Shown: positions 1-7,183 of the stretch, one piece after another | Numbering within the stretch: the stretch's first letter is position 1 | Layout of the letters: every line of letters begins with the position of its first letter | Source of the DNA: JBIOJM01 sp044450785 | Lineage (GTDB): Bacteria; Planctomycetota; Planctomycetia; Isosphaerales; Isosphaeraceae | DNA: 18,322 nt | Assembly: GCA_044450785.1 (NCBI GenBank) | Contig: JBIOJM010000202.1 | Span: forward strand, 1-18,322 | Direction: 5' to 3' | The notes under the pieces: generated by a model | What the model was told of the DNA's origin: nothing | What the model saw: the letters and a program-made list of their open reading frames with translations, nothing else | Databases searched by the model: none | Position numbers and translations under genes: made by a program

Positions 1-108
1 CGCCGCGCCTGAACTGACAGGCGGGCAACCGCCGTTCGCCTCCATGGTCCAGTCGGCCGGCGCGCGGGCGCAGGGGCCACAGCGGCATCACGGCTACCCC
101 CCCCTGAC

Positions 109-136
109 TTGGCACCGAATTAAATTCGGGGATAAT
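109..136 (+). promoter_or_regulatory. sigma70-like promoter for the SEC-C mini-protein
   Basis: TTGGCA (109-114) and GATAAT (131-136) are separated by 16 bp; each differs from the sigma70 consensus at one base. The spacer contains a small palindrome, CCGAAT-taa-ATTCGG (116-130), which could be an operator. Transcription would begin near 143, only a few bases before the GTG at 148. That implies a nearly leaderless transcript or use of a later in-frame ATG. Confidence 0.5.
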
Positions 137-147
137 CAAGGGCGGAT

Positions 148-378
148 GTGCGGAACGAAAGTTCCATCGTCGCCCCGATGATCCGGCGACACCAGGAGAT
201 GTTCCCGCTGATGCACCGGCGGGCTGCCGCGGCCCCTTTGCAAAGCGCGCCGTCGCAGCGGGCGCACCCGAGAATGGCGGCGCCCGCCGAAGCGTACCCT
301 GGAACCGACCGTTACGCACCGTGTCCGTGTAATAGCGGCGAAAAATACAAGTTCTGTTGCGGCGCGAGGGGCCGCTGA
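148..378 (+). CDS. SEC-C motif mini-protein
   Basis: A 76-residue protein whose last quarter is a SEC-C zinc-binding motif: PCPCNSGEKYKFCCG, with C59, C61, C70 and C71 as likely ligands. The family is best known from the C-terminus of SecA, where it binds zinc and contacts SecB, but free-standing SEC-C proteins are common and mostly uncharacterised. The first 50 residues are Arg/Ala/Pro-rich and look unstructured. The start is uncertain. GTG148 is just downstream of the predicted promoter; in-frame ATGs lie at 178, 199 and 211, and the last has AGGAG 12 nt upstream. The motif is clear, but a role in protein export is not shown. It could also be the surviving C-terminus of a larger gene. Confidence 0.65.
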   Translation: MRNESSIVAPMIRRHQEMFPLMHRRAAAAPLQSAPSQRAHPRMAAPAEAYPGTDRYAPCPCNSGEKYKFCCGARGR

Positions 379-474
379 TTCTCGGCCGCGCGCCCAGACC
401 GCTGCAATCGGAGGCACGACGGAATCAGGCCATCCAACTTCGTGTGTCCGAATGATGGCCGACGCCGGCGATAG

Positions 475-573
475 GCTGACCGGCGGGGTGTAGCTGACCG
501 GGCCTTGATATGCTGATACGCCAGTCAGGCTAGTCACTAGTTCGGCGGCAGGACGGTCAGCTACATCCCGCCG
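475..573. repeat. 20-bp inverted repeat with a third GCTGACCG copy
   Basis: Arms 481-500 and 554-573 are reverse complements at 19 of 20 positions, separated by 53 bp. A further direct copy of GCTGACCGG precedes the left arm (475-483, repeated at 493-501). The loop holds a perfect palindrome CTAGTCACTAG (530-540). The right arm ends 15 bp before recognisable serine-hydrolase coding sequence begins. No T-tract follows, so a simple terminator is unlikely. It could be a large hairpin, a regulator binding region or the scar of a small mobile element. Confidence 0.6.
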
Positions 574-587
574 CGCCACATCCAGGC

Positions 588-893
588 GTTTCGCTGCTCT
601 CGCCGAAGACGATCGACCGGATCTTCGAAGTGCAGAGCAACGGGATCGACCTCGTGCTGGGCATACCGCTCAAGCTGGGCGTCGGTTACGGCCTGCTCCC
701 CATGCTGCAGGTGCTGCCCTTCCTCCCGGAAGGCCGGCTCTATCTCTGGGGCGGCGCGGGCGGCTCGCTGGTGATCGCCGACGCGGATCGCCGCATGACC
801 TTCGCCTACGTGATGAACAAGATGAGGCCGGACCTGGTCGGGCCCATCGCGGCGGCGCTGGTCGAGCGGTTGTACGACATCGTGAATCGCCAA
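588..893 (+). pseudogene. C-terminal fragment of a serine beta-lactamase/esterase-type hydrolase
   Basis: This frame reads LLSPKTIDRIFEVQ, then GIPLKLGVGYGL, WGGAGGSLVIADADRRM and FAYVMNKMRPDL. That matches the C-terminal third of class C beta-lactamase/EstB-like serine hydrolases, where a GG(A/W)GGS segment follows the active site and a YVMNKM segment lies near the end. The catalytic SxxK and YxN parts are missing, there is no convincing start codon, and the inverted repeat abuts the broken 5' end. At the 3' side homology stops at about 893, while the frame stays open to 1049 inside the opposing metallo-beta-lactamase gene, so the native stop has been lost. It is a truncated remnant that probably makes no functional product. 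GTG630 would be the only reasonable in-frame start. Confidence 0.65.
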
Positions 894-933
894 GCCACGC
901 GCTGCACACGGCAGGCGGCGTGCCTTGTTCCGC

Positions 934-1770
934 CTATTCCACTTTGCCCTGCTGCGCGGCCAGGGACTTGCGGAAGGCCCGCTCCTTCTGCGCGACGTAC
1001 GCCTTGTACCCTTCGGGATTCACGAAGGCGTTTGCCTGTCCCTTCTTGAGGAGGGCGTACCGTTCGACCATGCCGTAATAGCCGCCATGCGCACCGAGAA
1101 ACACGTCGCAGGGCAAGCTCTTGAGGACCTCGAAGGTCTTGGCAAAATCGACGGCTATTTCGGGGTAATCTTTGTTGGTCGCAAGCTGAAACCCGGGATT
1201 GACGTTGGGGCTGCCGATTACCACGACATCATAGTTCTTCCCGCCGTCTTGGACGCGCCAAGTCCACGTGGTGCACCCACGCGTGTGGCCGGGCGTCAAA
1301 CGAGCGACAAGCGTGACGCCCCCAAGTTTGACTTCGTCACGATCCTCCAGAACGCGGTCAACCTTGCACGGGTCCCAGCGGCTGGTCGTGTACATGTATT
1401 GGCCCTTGCCGCCCGAAGCGATGACCTGGTCGTCGCCGCGCATGACATAGACCTTGGCGCCGGTCACCTTTTGCAGCAGCGCGTGGCCCGCAACATGGTC
1501 TGAGTGAGCATGGCTCGCCAGCAGAATCTTGACATCGGTCATTTTGAAGCCGAGCGACTCGACCGATTTTTGAATCAAGGGAACCGTGCGGTCAAAGCCG
1601 CTATTGATGAGAAGATGGCCCTCGGGAGTGGTGATTAGAAATGTGGCCAAATCCTTGGAACCGACGTAATAAACATTGCCGACGACCTTGTGCGCCGGGA
1701 ATGGCTCGTACCAATCGGATGGGCCTTGTCCAACCGCGGCAATGGCTAGCGCCAACGTGCTGAGAAGCAT
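934..1770 (-). CDS. secreted subclass B3-like metallo-beta-lactamase fold hydrolase
   Basis: A 278-residue metallo-beta-lactamase-fold protein. The first metal motif HAHSDH gives H87, H89, D91 and H92. The second-site histidine is in TPGHTRG (H162) and a third is in LGAHGGYYG (H228). The HxHxDH motif with a C-terminal GAH histidine is the subclass B3 (L1/FEZ-1-like) pattern, which includes true carbapenemases and many environmental hydrolases of unknown substrate. The first residues (MLLSTLALAIAAVGQG) form a signal peptide, so it should act outside the cytoplasm. I chose ATG1770 because GGAG lies 9 nt upstream. A GTG at 1800 would overlap the upstream stop codon as GTGA and add ten residues before the signal peptide. 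It is probably cotranscribed with the DUF1080-esterase gene. Lactamase activity is not proven; other ester, lactone or glycan-related substrates are possible. Confidence 0.85.
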   Translation of the reverse strand: MLLSTLALAIAAVGQGPSDWYEPFPAHKVVGNVYYVGSKDLATFLITTPEGHLLINSGFDRTVPLIQKSVESLGFKMTDVKILLASHAHSDHVAGHALLQKVTGAKVYVMRGDDQVIASGGKGQYMYTTSRWDPCKVDRVLEDRDEVKLGGVTLVARLTPGHTRGCTTWTWRVQDGGKNYDVVVIGSPNVNPGFQLATNKDYPEIAVDFAKTFEVLKSLPCDVFLGAHGGYYGMVERYALLKKGQANAFVNPEGYKAYVAQKERAFRKSLAAQQGKVE

Positions 1771-1796
1771 GGAAGGGATCTCCAGGTTCAAGCAAC

Positions 1797-3203
1797 TCAC
1801 TTCTTCAGAGCTTTGCCGAGGAACTCACACAACGCCTTTGTGGCCGGATCATCGGGAAGGCCGAGATCCGTGTTGATCTTGTTGTGATTGGTCTCTTTGG
1901 CACCGAAGACTGTGGCGGGAACGCCCGCGTCTTTCAGGACGTTACCCAAACGCTGCGCCTGCGCGCTCGTGTCAGGATGCTCGGCGACATGCAGGATCAG
2001 GAACGGGGGGATGCCCTTGTCCCTGGCCACGTGCGTCACGGCGGAGAGGTCGCGGTGCTTCGCCGGGTCGTTGCCGAACTTCTCGCGGTGGCCATACGTC
2101 GCTTGCGGCAGGCCGTGAACGCGTCGACGGGTCTCCGCCGTCTCGATGATGGCCGGCACGTCGTAGGTGTCCCCATCGACGGGCACGCAGCCTTTGATGA
2201 TCGCCAGGGACAGCCCCTCGGCCTTCAAGTATCGATCGTCGGTGCAGACCAGCGCGGCGAGCTGCGCGCCGGCGGAATGGCCCATGACGAGGAGACGCCG
2301 TGGGTCGCCCCCGTACTCGGCGATGTGATCGTGCACCCAGCGGATCGACTTGGCGATGTCGCGCACGATGGTCACCATCTCGACGTGCGGCAGGAGCCGG
2401 TAGTTGGTGGAGACGAAGACGAACCCCTTGTCCGTGAACGCCCGCGGCTTGATCTGAACGCTCGATTTGTCGCCGGCCTGCCAGCCGCCGCCGTGGATCC
2501 AGAAGACCACCGGCCGGTCCTTCGCGCCGGGCGGCGAATAGACATCGAGGACCTGGCGCTCCTGCGGCGGGGCGGCATAAGGGATGTCGCGTTTGACCTC
2601 GTGTTCTCGCTCCTCCCACTTGATCCGGATGTTCCGGTATTCGACCACGTTGATCTCGGATTGCAGGGCGAGTGGCCCGTCGTTGGGGATGGCGAGGGCG
2701 GCTTCGAGCAACTCGCCGTTGCAGGTGCAGCGGGCCCTGGAGCCGGTGACGATCACTTCGATCGCGTTCCAGTCGCCGTCCTTGTAACCCTTGAGCGCCT
2801 TGTAGGGGCCCACCCGCGGGTAGTCGCGAATCTGGAGCTGGTGCGCGAAGGCCTTGTCCCGCAGATGGAGGCCGCTGTTCGCGTCCCTGGAGGCGCGGAA
2901 TTGCAGGCGGAGAGTGAAGTCACCGTCATAGGACTCCACCGTGTCGATCTCGGCCATCTTGGGGGGCGTGTCCTTCGAGCCGGTGATCACGAGGACGCCG
3001 TCCTTGACCGCGAACCGGCCGTCGTTGGAGGCCGTCTTGCCGGCCAGCTCAGCGTTGCCCAGCCGCCAGCCGGTCAGATCCTTCCCGTTGAAGATGGACT
3101 TGAAACCCGGCTCGTCGGCACGGGCGGCGGAGAGGAGGAACGTCGAAAAGAGGAGGGCAAAGACGATCGACTCGGCCGTCCGGCGTCGATGGGGTGAACT
3201 CAT
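1797..3203 (-). CDS. secreted DUF1080 (LamG-like) + alpha/beta hydrolase fusion
   Basis: A 468-residue, two-domain exported protein. Residues 10-29 form a signal peptide ending ...LLSAARADE. Residues 33-196 are a DUF1080/3-keto-disaccharide hydrolase-type jelly roll, with the typical opening FKSIFNGKDLTGW and ending VVEYRNIRIKW. Residues 205-468 are an alpha/beta hydrolase of the BD-FAE/esterase-lipase type, with oxyanion motif HGGGW (237-241) and nucleophile elbow GHSAG (Ser310). The likely acid is around D411 and the likely catalytic histidine is H440 in ETNHNKI. Such fusions suggest a glycan-binding or glycan-cleaving module coupled to deacylation, for example of acetylated plant polysaccharide, acting outside the cytoplasm. 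The ATG at 3203 has GGAG 7 nt upstream and a promoter about 40 bp away. It is followed closely by the metallo-beta-lactamase gene. Substrate unknown. Confidence 0.88.
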   Translation of the reverse strand: MSSPHRRRTAESIVFALLFSTFLLSAARADEPGFKSIFNGKDLTGWRLGNAELAGKTASNDGRFAVKDGVLVITGSKDTPPKMAEIDTVESYDGDFTLRLQFRASRDANSGLHLRDKAFAHQLQIRDYPRVGPYKALKGYKDGDWNAIEVIVTGSRARCTCNGELLEAALAIPNDGPLALQSEINVVEYRNIRIKWEEREHEVKRDIPYAAPPQERQVLDVYSPPGAKDRPVVFWIHGGGWQAGDKSSVQIKPRAFTDKGFVFVSTNYRLLPHVEMVTIVRDIAKSIRWVHDHIAEYGGDPRRLLVMGHSAGAQLAALVCTDDRYLKAEGLSLAIIKGCVPVDGDTYDVPAIIETAETRRRVHGLPQATYGHREKFGNDPAKHRDLSAVTHVARDKGIPPFLILHVAEHPDTSAQAQRLGNVLKDAGVPATVFGAKETNHNKINTDLGLPDDPATKALCEFLGKALKK

Positions 3204-3244
3204 CAGGATTCTCCCGGAAAGGGTCGGACCTCGCCAGATCCCTA

Positions 3245-3273
3245 GTTATAGGCGAGCCGCGACGACCAAGCAA
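3245..3273 (-). promoter_or_regulatory. promoter of the DUF1080-esterase/metallo-beta-lactamase unit
   Basis: On the minus strand, TTGCTT (3273-3268) and TATAAC (3250-3245) are separated by exactly 17 bp. The -10 box matches consensus at five of six bases and the -35 box at three. Transcription would start near 3238, giving a leader of about 35 nt that contains the GGAG ribosome-binding site before ATG3203. It overlaps the 5' edge of the recombinase-like scrap on the other strand. Confidence 0.45.
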
Positions 3274-3276
3274 TCC

Positions 3277-3336
3277 CGGGGCGTGCCGCTGGAGGGCGTG
3301 CCAGACCTCGCCGGGCACGCCGAGCTGCGAACGACG
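3277..3336 (+). pseudogene. tyrosine recombinase C-terminal scrap
   Basis: This frame reads GVPLEGVPDLAGHAELRTT. It closely follows the box II region of phage-type integrases (pattern GVPL..VQ.LLGHA.LRTT), including the conserved Gly-His of the R-H-R-Y active site. The usual ...RY(A/T)H continuation with the catalytic tyrosine is absent, and no integrase sequence is seen upstream, where the DUF1080 gene begins on the other strand. It is best read as a fossil of an integration module. The match is short (about 19 residues), so chance is possible. Confidence 0.4.
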
Positions 3337-3514
3337 GGCCTCCGTTCATCGGTTCTCCAGACCTTGTGTTTGTCGCAGGCGCGACTCCCTGTCAAAGTCG
3401 CTCGGCAGTGCGCACTGAGGTGATCTTACCGGTTCCTGGCTCGACCCGGGACCGCTCGCCGTCGCGGCCGCATTTCGAAGGCGGTCGTCAACGAGGGCGA
3501 GCTGTACCTGCAAA

Positions 3515-3565
3515 ATGAAAGATGACGAAGGTGCGACACCTCTGCACTACGCGACTCTTGCAGGC
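3515..3565 (+). pseudogene. single ankyrin-repeat scrap
   Basis: This frame encodes KDDEGATPLHYATLAG, which fits the first half of an ankyrin repeat very well (D.dG.TPLH.A...G). No second helix or further repeat follows in any frame, and the upstream sequence in this frame is not ankyrin-like. An ATG at 3515 has no Shine-Dalgarno sequence. I take it as the residue of an ankyrin-repeat gene removed by deletion. Confidence 0.5.
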
Positions 3566-3713
3566 GCCCCTCAAAAGTGGGCGTCTTTCGTTGATCGTGC
3601 CTGGTGCTCGCCGCCGCCAATTGCACGCGAAAAGCGGGTGTCCTTCAAGCGACTCGAAAGGTGTGTTGTGGAACGCTGAGGTGGGGCATGTTACTCTCGA
3701 TCGCGTGGAACCG

Positions 3714-3746
3714 ATGACACGCAGAAGCTTTCTGAAAACCCGATGA
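3714..3746 (+). pseudogene. isolated twin-arginine leader start
   Basis: ATG3714 encodes MTRRSFLKTR and then stops. T-R-R-S-F-L-K is a perfect Tat export motif. The next frame stays open from 3736 into the beta-helix gene and begins with an Ala/Gly-rich stretch, so a one-base frameshift could have broken a Tat-exported protein. The beta-helix protein has its own Sec-type signal at 3874, so I treat this as a remnant, though a sequencing or real frameshift cannot be excluded. Confidence 0.3.
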
Positions 3747-3873
3747 CGTCCGCGCCGGCGCCGCAGGATTTCGCGGGCGCGGCCAGCAAGCTGTCTGGGG
3801 CACCGGTACCGCGAGCCTTTTGTGGTTCCCGAAGTCGGATGATGACGCACGAGCGGCGCATTGGCCTGACGCC

Positions 3874-6800
3874 ATGAAAACAGTCACTTGCACAGTCTTG
3901 TTGCTCAGCGCCGGGTGCATGGTCGCCTCGGCCTTTGCTGGAACCGCACGGTGGTCCTGGCAGGAGCCACAGGCGAACGTACTGCCGGCCGGCAATCTGG
4001 AGTGGGCGCCACAGCCCTTTGAGTTCAAGGCGGGGGATTCCCTGCGCTACGTCGACTTCGACAGCGGCAACGACGCCAACGATGGGGTTTCGAAACAGAC
4101 GTCGTGGAAGCACCATCCCTGGGATCCGAACGCCACCGGCCGGGCGAGGGTCTGCAAGGGCGCGCACACGTACGTATTCAAGCAAGGGGTGGTCTATCGC
4201 GGCGAGTTGAACGCAAACGAATCAGGCACGCCGGCGAGGCCCATCATCCTGACCCGGGACCCCTCGTGGGGCACAGGACCGGCGGTCATCTGCGGCTCGG
4301 AAGTGGTTACGGGCTGGAAGCACGGGGTCGTGAGCGCCCTCATTCCGGAACCGGAGAAGGTCTGGTACGTCGATCTCGATTGGGCGCCAAGAAACGTCTG
4401 GATGGTGGGCAAGGAGGGCGCGGTGACCCGCATCGCGCTGGCCCGCACGCCAAACTGGAAGATCACCGACCCGGACGATATCAAGAGCGAGTGGTGGACG
4501 TGGAAGAACCCTGACAAGCCGTTTGACAACTACGCCACCATCAATGGCGCGCGGCGGCACCTGGCGTTCGACAAGGAGCAGATCAACACTCTGCGCCCGC
4601 AGGATTACTACGAGGGTGCCATCGTCTGGACCACCAAGGGCTGGGTGATGGGCAATCCGTTCCCGGCCAGGGTCCTGGCGGTGGATCGCGACAAGGGCTC
4701 GCTGACTTTCGCCGGGCAGTGGGGCGGCGAACCGACGTACAAGATCATCCGCGGCTGCCAGTATTACCTGGAAGACAAACCGCAGTACCTGGACAGCGCC
4801 GGCGAATTCTGGTTTGACAAGCGGCAAAGCGGCGGCCGGCTTTACCTCCGCATGCCCGGTGACCAGGACCCCAACCGAGCCGACGTCGAGGTGGCCAGGC
4901 GCATTCACATGATCGATAGCCGCGGCATGAGCCACGTTCACGTCCGCGGGCTCACCTTCCGCTTTGCCAATGCCTACTGGAACCTGGTTGCTGCGCCTGA
5001 CTGGGTGTCGCATGAGAGCCTCGACGTGCAGCCCGGCTGCGTGCGGCTCCTGGGCAGCGGCTCGGACATCGAAGTGAGCCACTGCACCTTCGAACATGTC
5101 CAGAAGGGTGTGCGCCTGAAGGCCATGGGCCGCAACGACGCCATTGACCACGTGGTGGTGCAGGACAGTGTATTCTCCGACACAGATTCCGGAGGTATCG
5201 AGCTGGCCGACAGCACGACCTATGGGGACGTGGCGCCGCCAATGGGCCGGCTCTACGATGTCCGCGTGCTGCGCAATAAGTTTGAGCACATCGGCATGCG
5301 CCCGGACCTGTTTGGCCAGGGTGTGGCAGTGGTGGTGGATTACGCGCAGACAGCGGAGGTGGCGGGGAACATGTTTGAGCGGATCTGCGCCCAGGGAATT
5401 GACGTGCATGGGTCGAAGGCGAGCGGTGCAGCCACTGACCGCCCCTTCACCCGCATTCTCATTCACCACAACAAAGCGGTCGATACGCTGATCAACGTGG
5501 ACGACTTCGGCGGCATCGAAACGTGGCAGGGCGGCCCGGCCTACGTCTATGACAACATCTCGGGCAATCCCGGCGGCTATCGCAGTTGGGATCACGCGCT
5601 GAACCCCAATGCCGAGAATCGCTTCGGCCACGCCTATTACCTGGATGGGGCGTTCAAGAACTACTACTTCAACAACATCGCCTGGGGCAAGTCCAAGGGC
5701 CCAACGGGGAAGCTGGCCAACACGGCGGCCTTCCAGGAGATCATCAGTTACGAAAACACGTTTTTCAACAATACGATCTTTCATTTTGTGACCGGCTCGC
5801 GCCGGCAGGCACCCCAGGCCGGTCGCGTCAAATTCCTGGGCAACATCTGGCAGAGCATCGGCTTTCGCGTCTTTCGCGATGCCGACCCCGCTCGCACGGC
5901 CGCGGCCGGCAACGAGGGAGACGCCGGACGACGTCGAAACACCTACGCGATCGACACCAACGCCTACGCGCGCAACGTCTTTTACGACGTGGGGGAGGCC
6001 TTCGGCGTGATCGAGCCCTCTGGCCGGTGGCGCCAGACACTCGCGGCATTCCGCGCTGCCCTGGAAAGCTTTCACCCCCTGGCTTCAGACGTGGGCATCA
6101 TGGCCCCGCAGCCGCCCCTGCGCGACGCGCCCGCTCATGACTTCCGGCCATCCGCCGGTTCGGCCGCCCGCGGGCGGGGAGTGAAGGTTTTTGTCCCGTG
6201 GAGCCTTTACGAAACGGTCGCCGAATGGAACTTCTACGCCATGCCGGGCGACCCAACGCGCATCCTCGACGAACACTGGTGCATGTCGCCCTACTACACT
6301 CGCCGCGATGATTACCACAGGCTCCCCACTTATCCGCTCAGGGCGGTCAACACCACGCTGAAGGACTACCAGGATGGCCCGCTGGAGAACTGGACCACGG
6401 GAGCCCTGCACTTCAACGGCAACGACCAGTACGCCGTCCTGAAGAATGAGGACATGTGCCGTGCCGTCGCCCTCGACGCGCGCGGACGCGACGAAAGCCT
6501 GAGGCGCACTGTCAGCGGCGCAGAGCTGAGCAACCCGCAGATCCATACCTCGAGTTTCGTCATCGAAGTCTTCTTCAAGACAGCGCCCGGACTGAAGGAT
6601 GGAACGCTCTTCCGCAAGATGAACGACGTCGGCTGGGCTCTCGTCGTCAACGAGGCCGGAGGGGTGACGCTCGTGACGAAGTCCCGCGGCAGCTCCGCGA
6701 GTCTCGCGAGCCGCACGGCGGTCAACGACGGCCAGTGGCACCACGTCATCGCCGAAGCCGACCGCAAGGCCCGAAAACTCACCCTCTACCTCGACGGCAA

Positions 6801-7065
6801 GGCGGACTGTGGCGGCCCTGGCCTTGGGGCCGACGCTTCCTTGGCCAATGACGCCGATCTTTATGTCGGCGGCACGCCGAGCGGTCATTGCTTCAGCGGT
6901 GCGCTCGACTTCATGCGCCTGGCGCGCGGCACTCTGGCTGACTCGAAAACCACGATCGACGAGCTTTACGCGTGGGAATTCGACGGGCCGTTCCTCGACG
7001 ATTTCACCGGCCGCCGGCGACCGGCCAGCGGGGGGTGTGCGGGCGCCATCGACTTTCCAGAATGA
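3874..7065 (+). CDS. secreted right-handed beta-helix protein with C-terminal LamG domain
   Basis: A 1063-residue exported protein. Residues 1-22 are a Sec signal peptide (MKTVTCTVLLL... cleaved after SAFA). The frame is open further upstream, with a TTG at 3820, but only ATG3874 places the signal peptide at the N-terminus; there is no clear ribosome-binding site. Residues about 48-60 carry the YVDFDSGNDANDG opener common to secreted beta-helix proteins. Residues about 350-660 are a right-handed parallel beta-helix with repeated rungs such as VHVRGLTFRFAN, IEVSHCTFEHV and VAGNMFERI, as in polysaccharide lyases and pectinase-like enzymes. Residues about 890-1040 are a LamG/concanavalin-like domain (SSFVIEVFFKT, NDGQWHHVIAEADR, LTLYLDG, DLYVGG). 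It probably binds or cleaves a polysaccharide outside the cytoplasm. I cannot assign a CAZy family or catalytic residues. Confidence 0.85.
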   Translation: MKTVTCTVLLLSAGCMVASAFAGTARWSWQEPQANVLPAGNLEWAPQPFEFKAGDSLRYVDFDSGNDANDGVSKQTSWKHHPWDPNATGRARVCKGAHTYVFKQGVVYRGELNANESGTPARPIILTRDPSWGTGPAVICGSEVVTGWKHGVVSALIPEPEKVWYVDLDWAPRNVWMVGKEGAVTRIALARTPNWKITDPDDIKSEWWTWKNPDKPFDNYATINGARRHLAFDKEQINTLRPQDYYEGAIVWTTKGWVMGNPFPARVLAVDRDKGSLTFAGQWGGEPTYKIIRGCQYYLEDKPQYLDSAGEFWFDKRQSGGRLYLRMPGDQDPNRADVEVARRIHMIDSRGMSHVHVRGLTFRFANAYWNLVAAPDWVSHESLDVQPGCVRLLGSGSDIEVSHCTFEHVQKGVRLKAMGRNDAIDHVVVQDSVFSDTDSGGIELADSTTYGDVAPPMGRLYDVRVLRNKFEHIGMRPDLFGQGVAVVVDYAQTAEVAGNMFERICAQGIDVHGSKASGAATDRPFTRILIHHNKAVDTLINVDDFGGIETWQGGPAYVYDNISGNPGGYRSWDHALNPNAENRFGHAYYLDGAFKNYYFNNIAWGKSKGPTGKLANTAAFQEIISYENTFFNNTIFHFVTGSRRQAPQAGRVKFLGNIWQSIGFRVFRDADPARTAAAGNEGDAGRRRNTYAIDTNAYARNVFYDVGEAFGVIEPSGRWRQTLAAFRAALESFHPLASDVGIMAPQPPLRDAPAHDFRPSAGSAARGRGVKVFVPWSLYETVAEWNFYAMPGDPTRILDEHWCMSPYYTRRDDYHRLPTYPLRAVNTTLKDYQDGPLENWTTGALHFNGNDQYAVLKNEDMCRAVALDARGRDESLRRTVSGAELSNPQIHTSSFVIEVFFKTAPGLKDGTLFRKMNDVGWALVVNEAGGVTLVTKSRGSSASLASRTAVNDGQWHHVIAEADRKARKLTLYLDGKADCGGPGLGADASLANDADLYVGGTPSGHCFSGALDFMRLARGTLADSKTTIDELYAWEFDGPFLDDFTGRRRPASGGCAGAIDFPE

Positions 7066-7102
7066 GTTGGTTTCAGAACCCGGCTCAACCGCGCGCCGCG
7101 CA

Positions 7103-7113
7103 AGTATAATGGC
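7103..7113 (+). promoter_or_regulatory. AGTATAATGGC motif, probable -10 for the glycosyltransferase
   Basis: A perfect TATAAT (7105-7110) lies in an 11-bp string, AGTATAATGGC, found again at 8787-8797. Transcription from here would start near 7117, about 67 nt before GTG7184. No good -35 is seen at 17 bp; the nearest TTGG lies about 30 bp upstream. It may be an extended -10 promoter or use another sigma factor. Confidence 0.4.
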
Positions 7114-7183
7114 ATGTTGGCAGGGGGATGCTGGATCAACCGGGGCCTCATCCGCCGATCTTGCCGTTGTGCCGGAGTCACGA

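Larger units (their letters stand above)
3337..3873. other. gene-free region with decayed coding scraps
   Basis: No intact gene is convincing here. Apart from the ankyrin and Tat scraps listed separately, a plus-frame stretch at about 3487-3519 reads AVVNEGELYLQN, which resembles one rung of a repetitive beta-helix adhesin. It stops at once, so it is only a weak resemblance. The stretch separates the outward-facing DUF1080-esterase unit from the beta-helix gene. I could not identify a strong promoter for the latter. Confidence 0.4.

Noticed and set aside
1..12. possible 3' end of a gene entering from the left
   Set aside because: One frame reads RRA followed by TGA at 10-12, but four codons are not enough to support a coding sequence.
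1884..3197. 437-residue plus-strand ORF opposite the DUF1080-esterase
   Set aside because: It mirrors a gene with clear domains and catalytic motifs, and has a Arg/Val/Gly-rich antisense composition.
3874..3960. lipobox-like LSAGC in the beta-helix leader
   Set aside because: The -3 position is Ser instead of Leu, Val or Ile, and a better signal peptidase I site (SAFA) follows, so lipidation is less likely.
4222..6075. 617-residue minus-strand ORF inside the beta-helix gene
   Set aside because: It is fully antisense to the recognisable beta-helix protein, with His/Val/Ala-rich composition and no motif.
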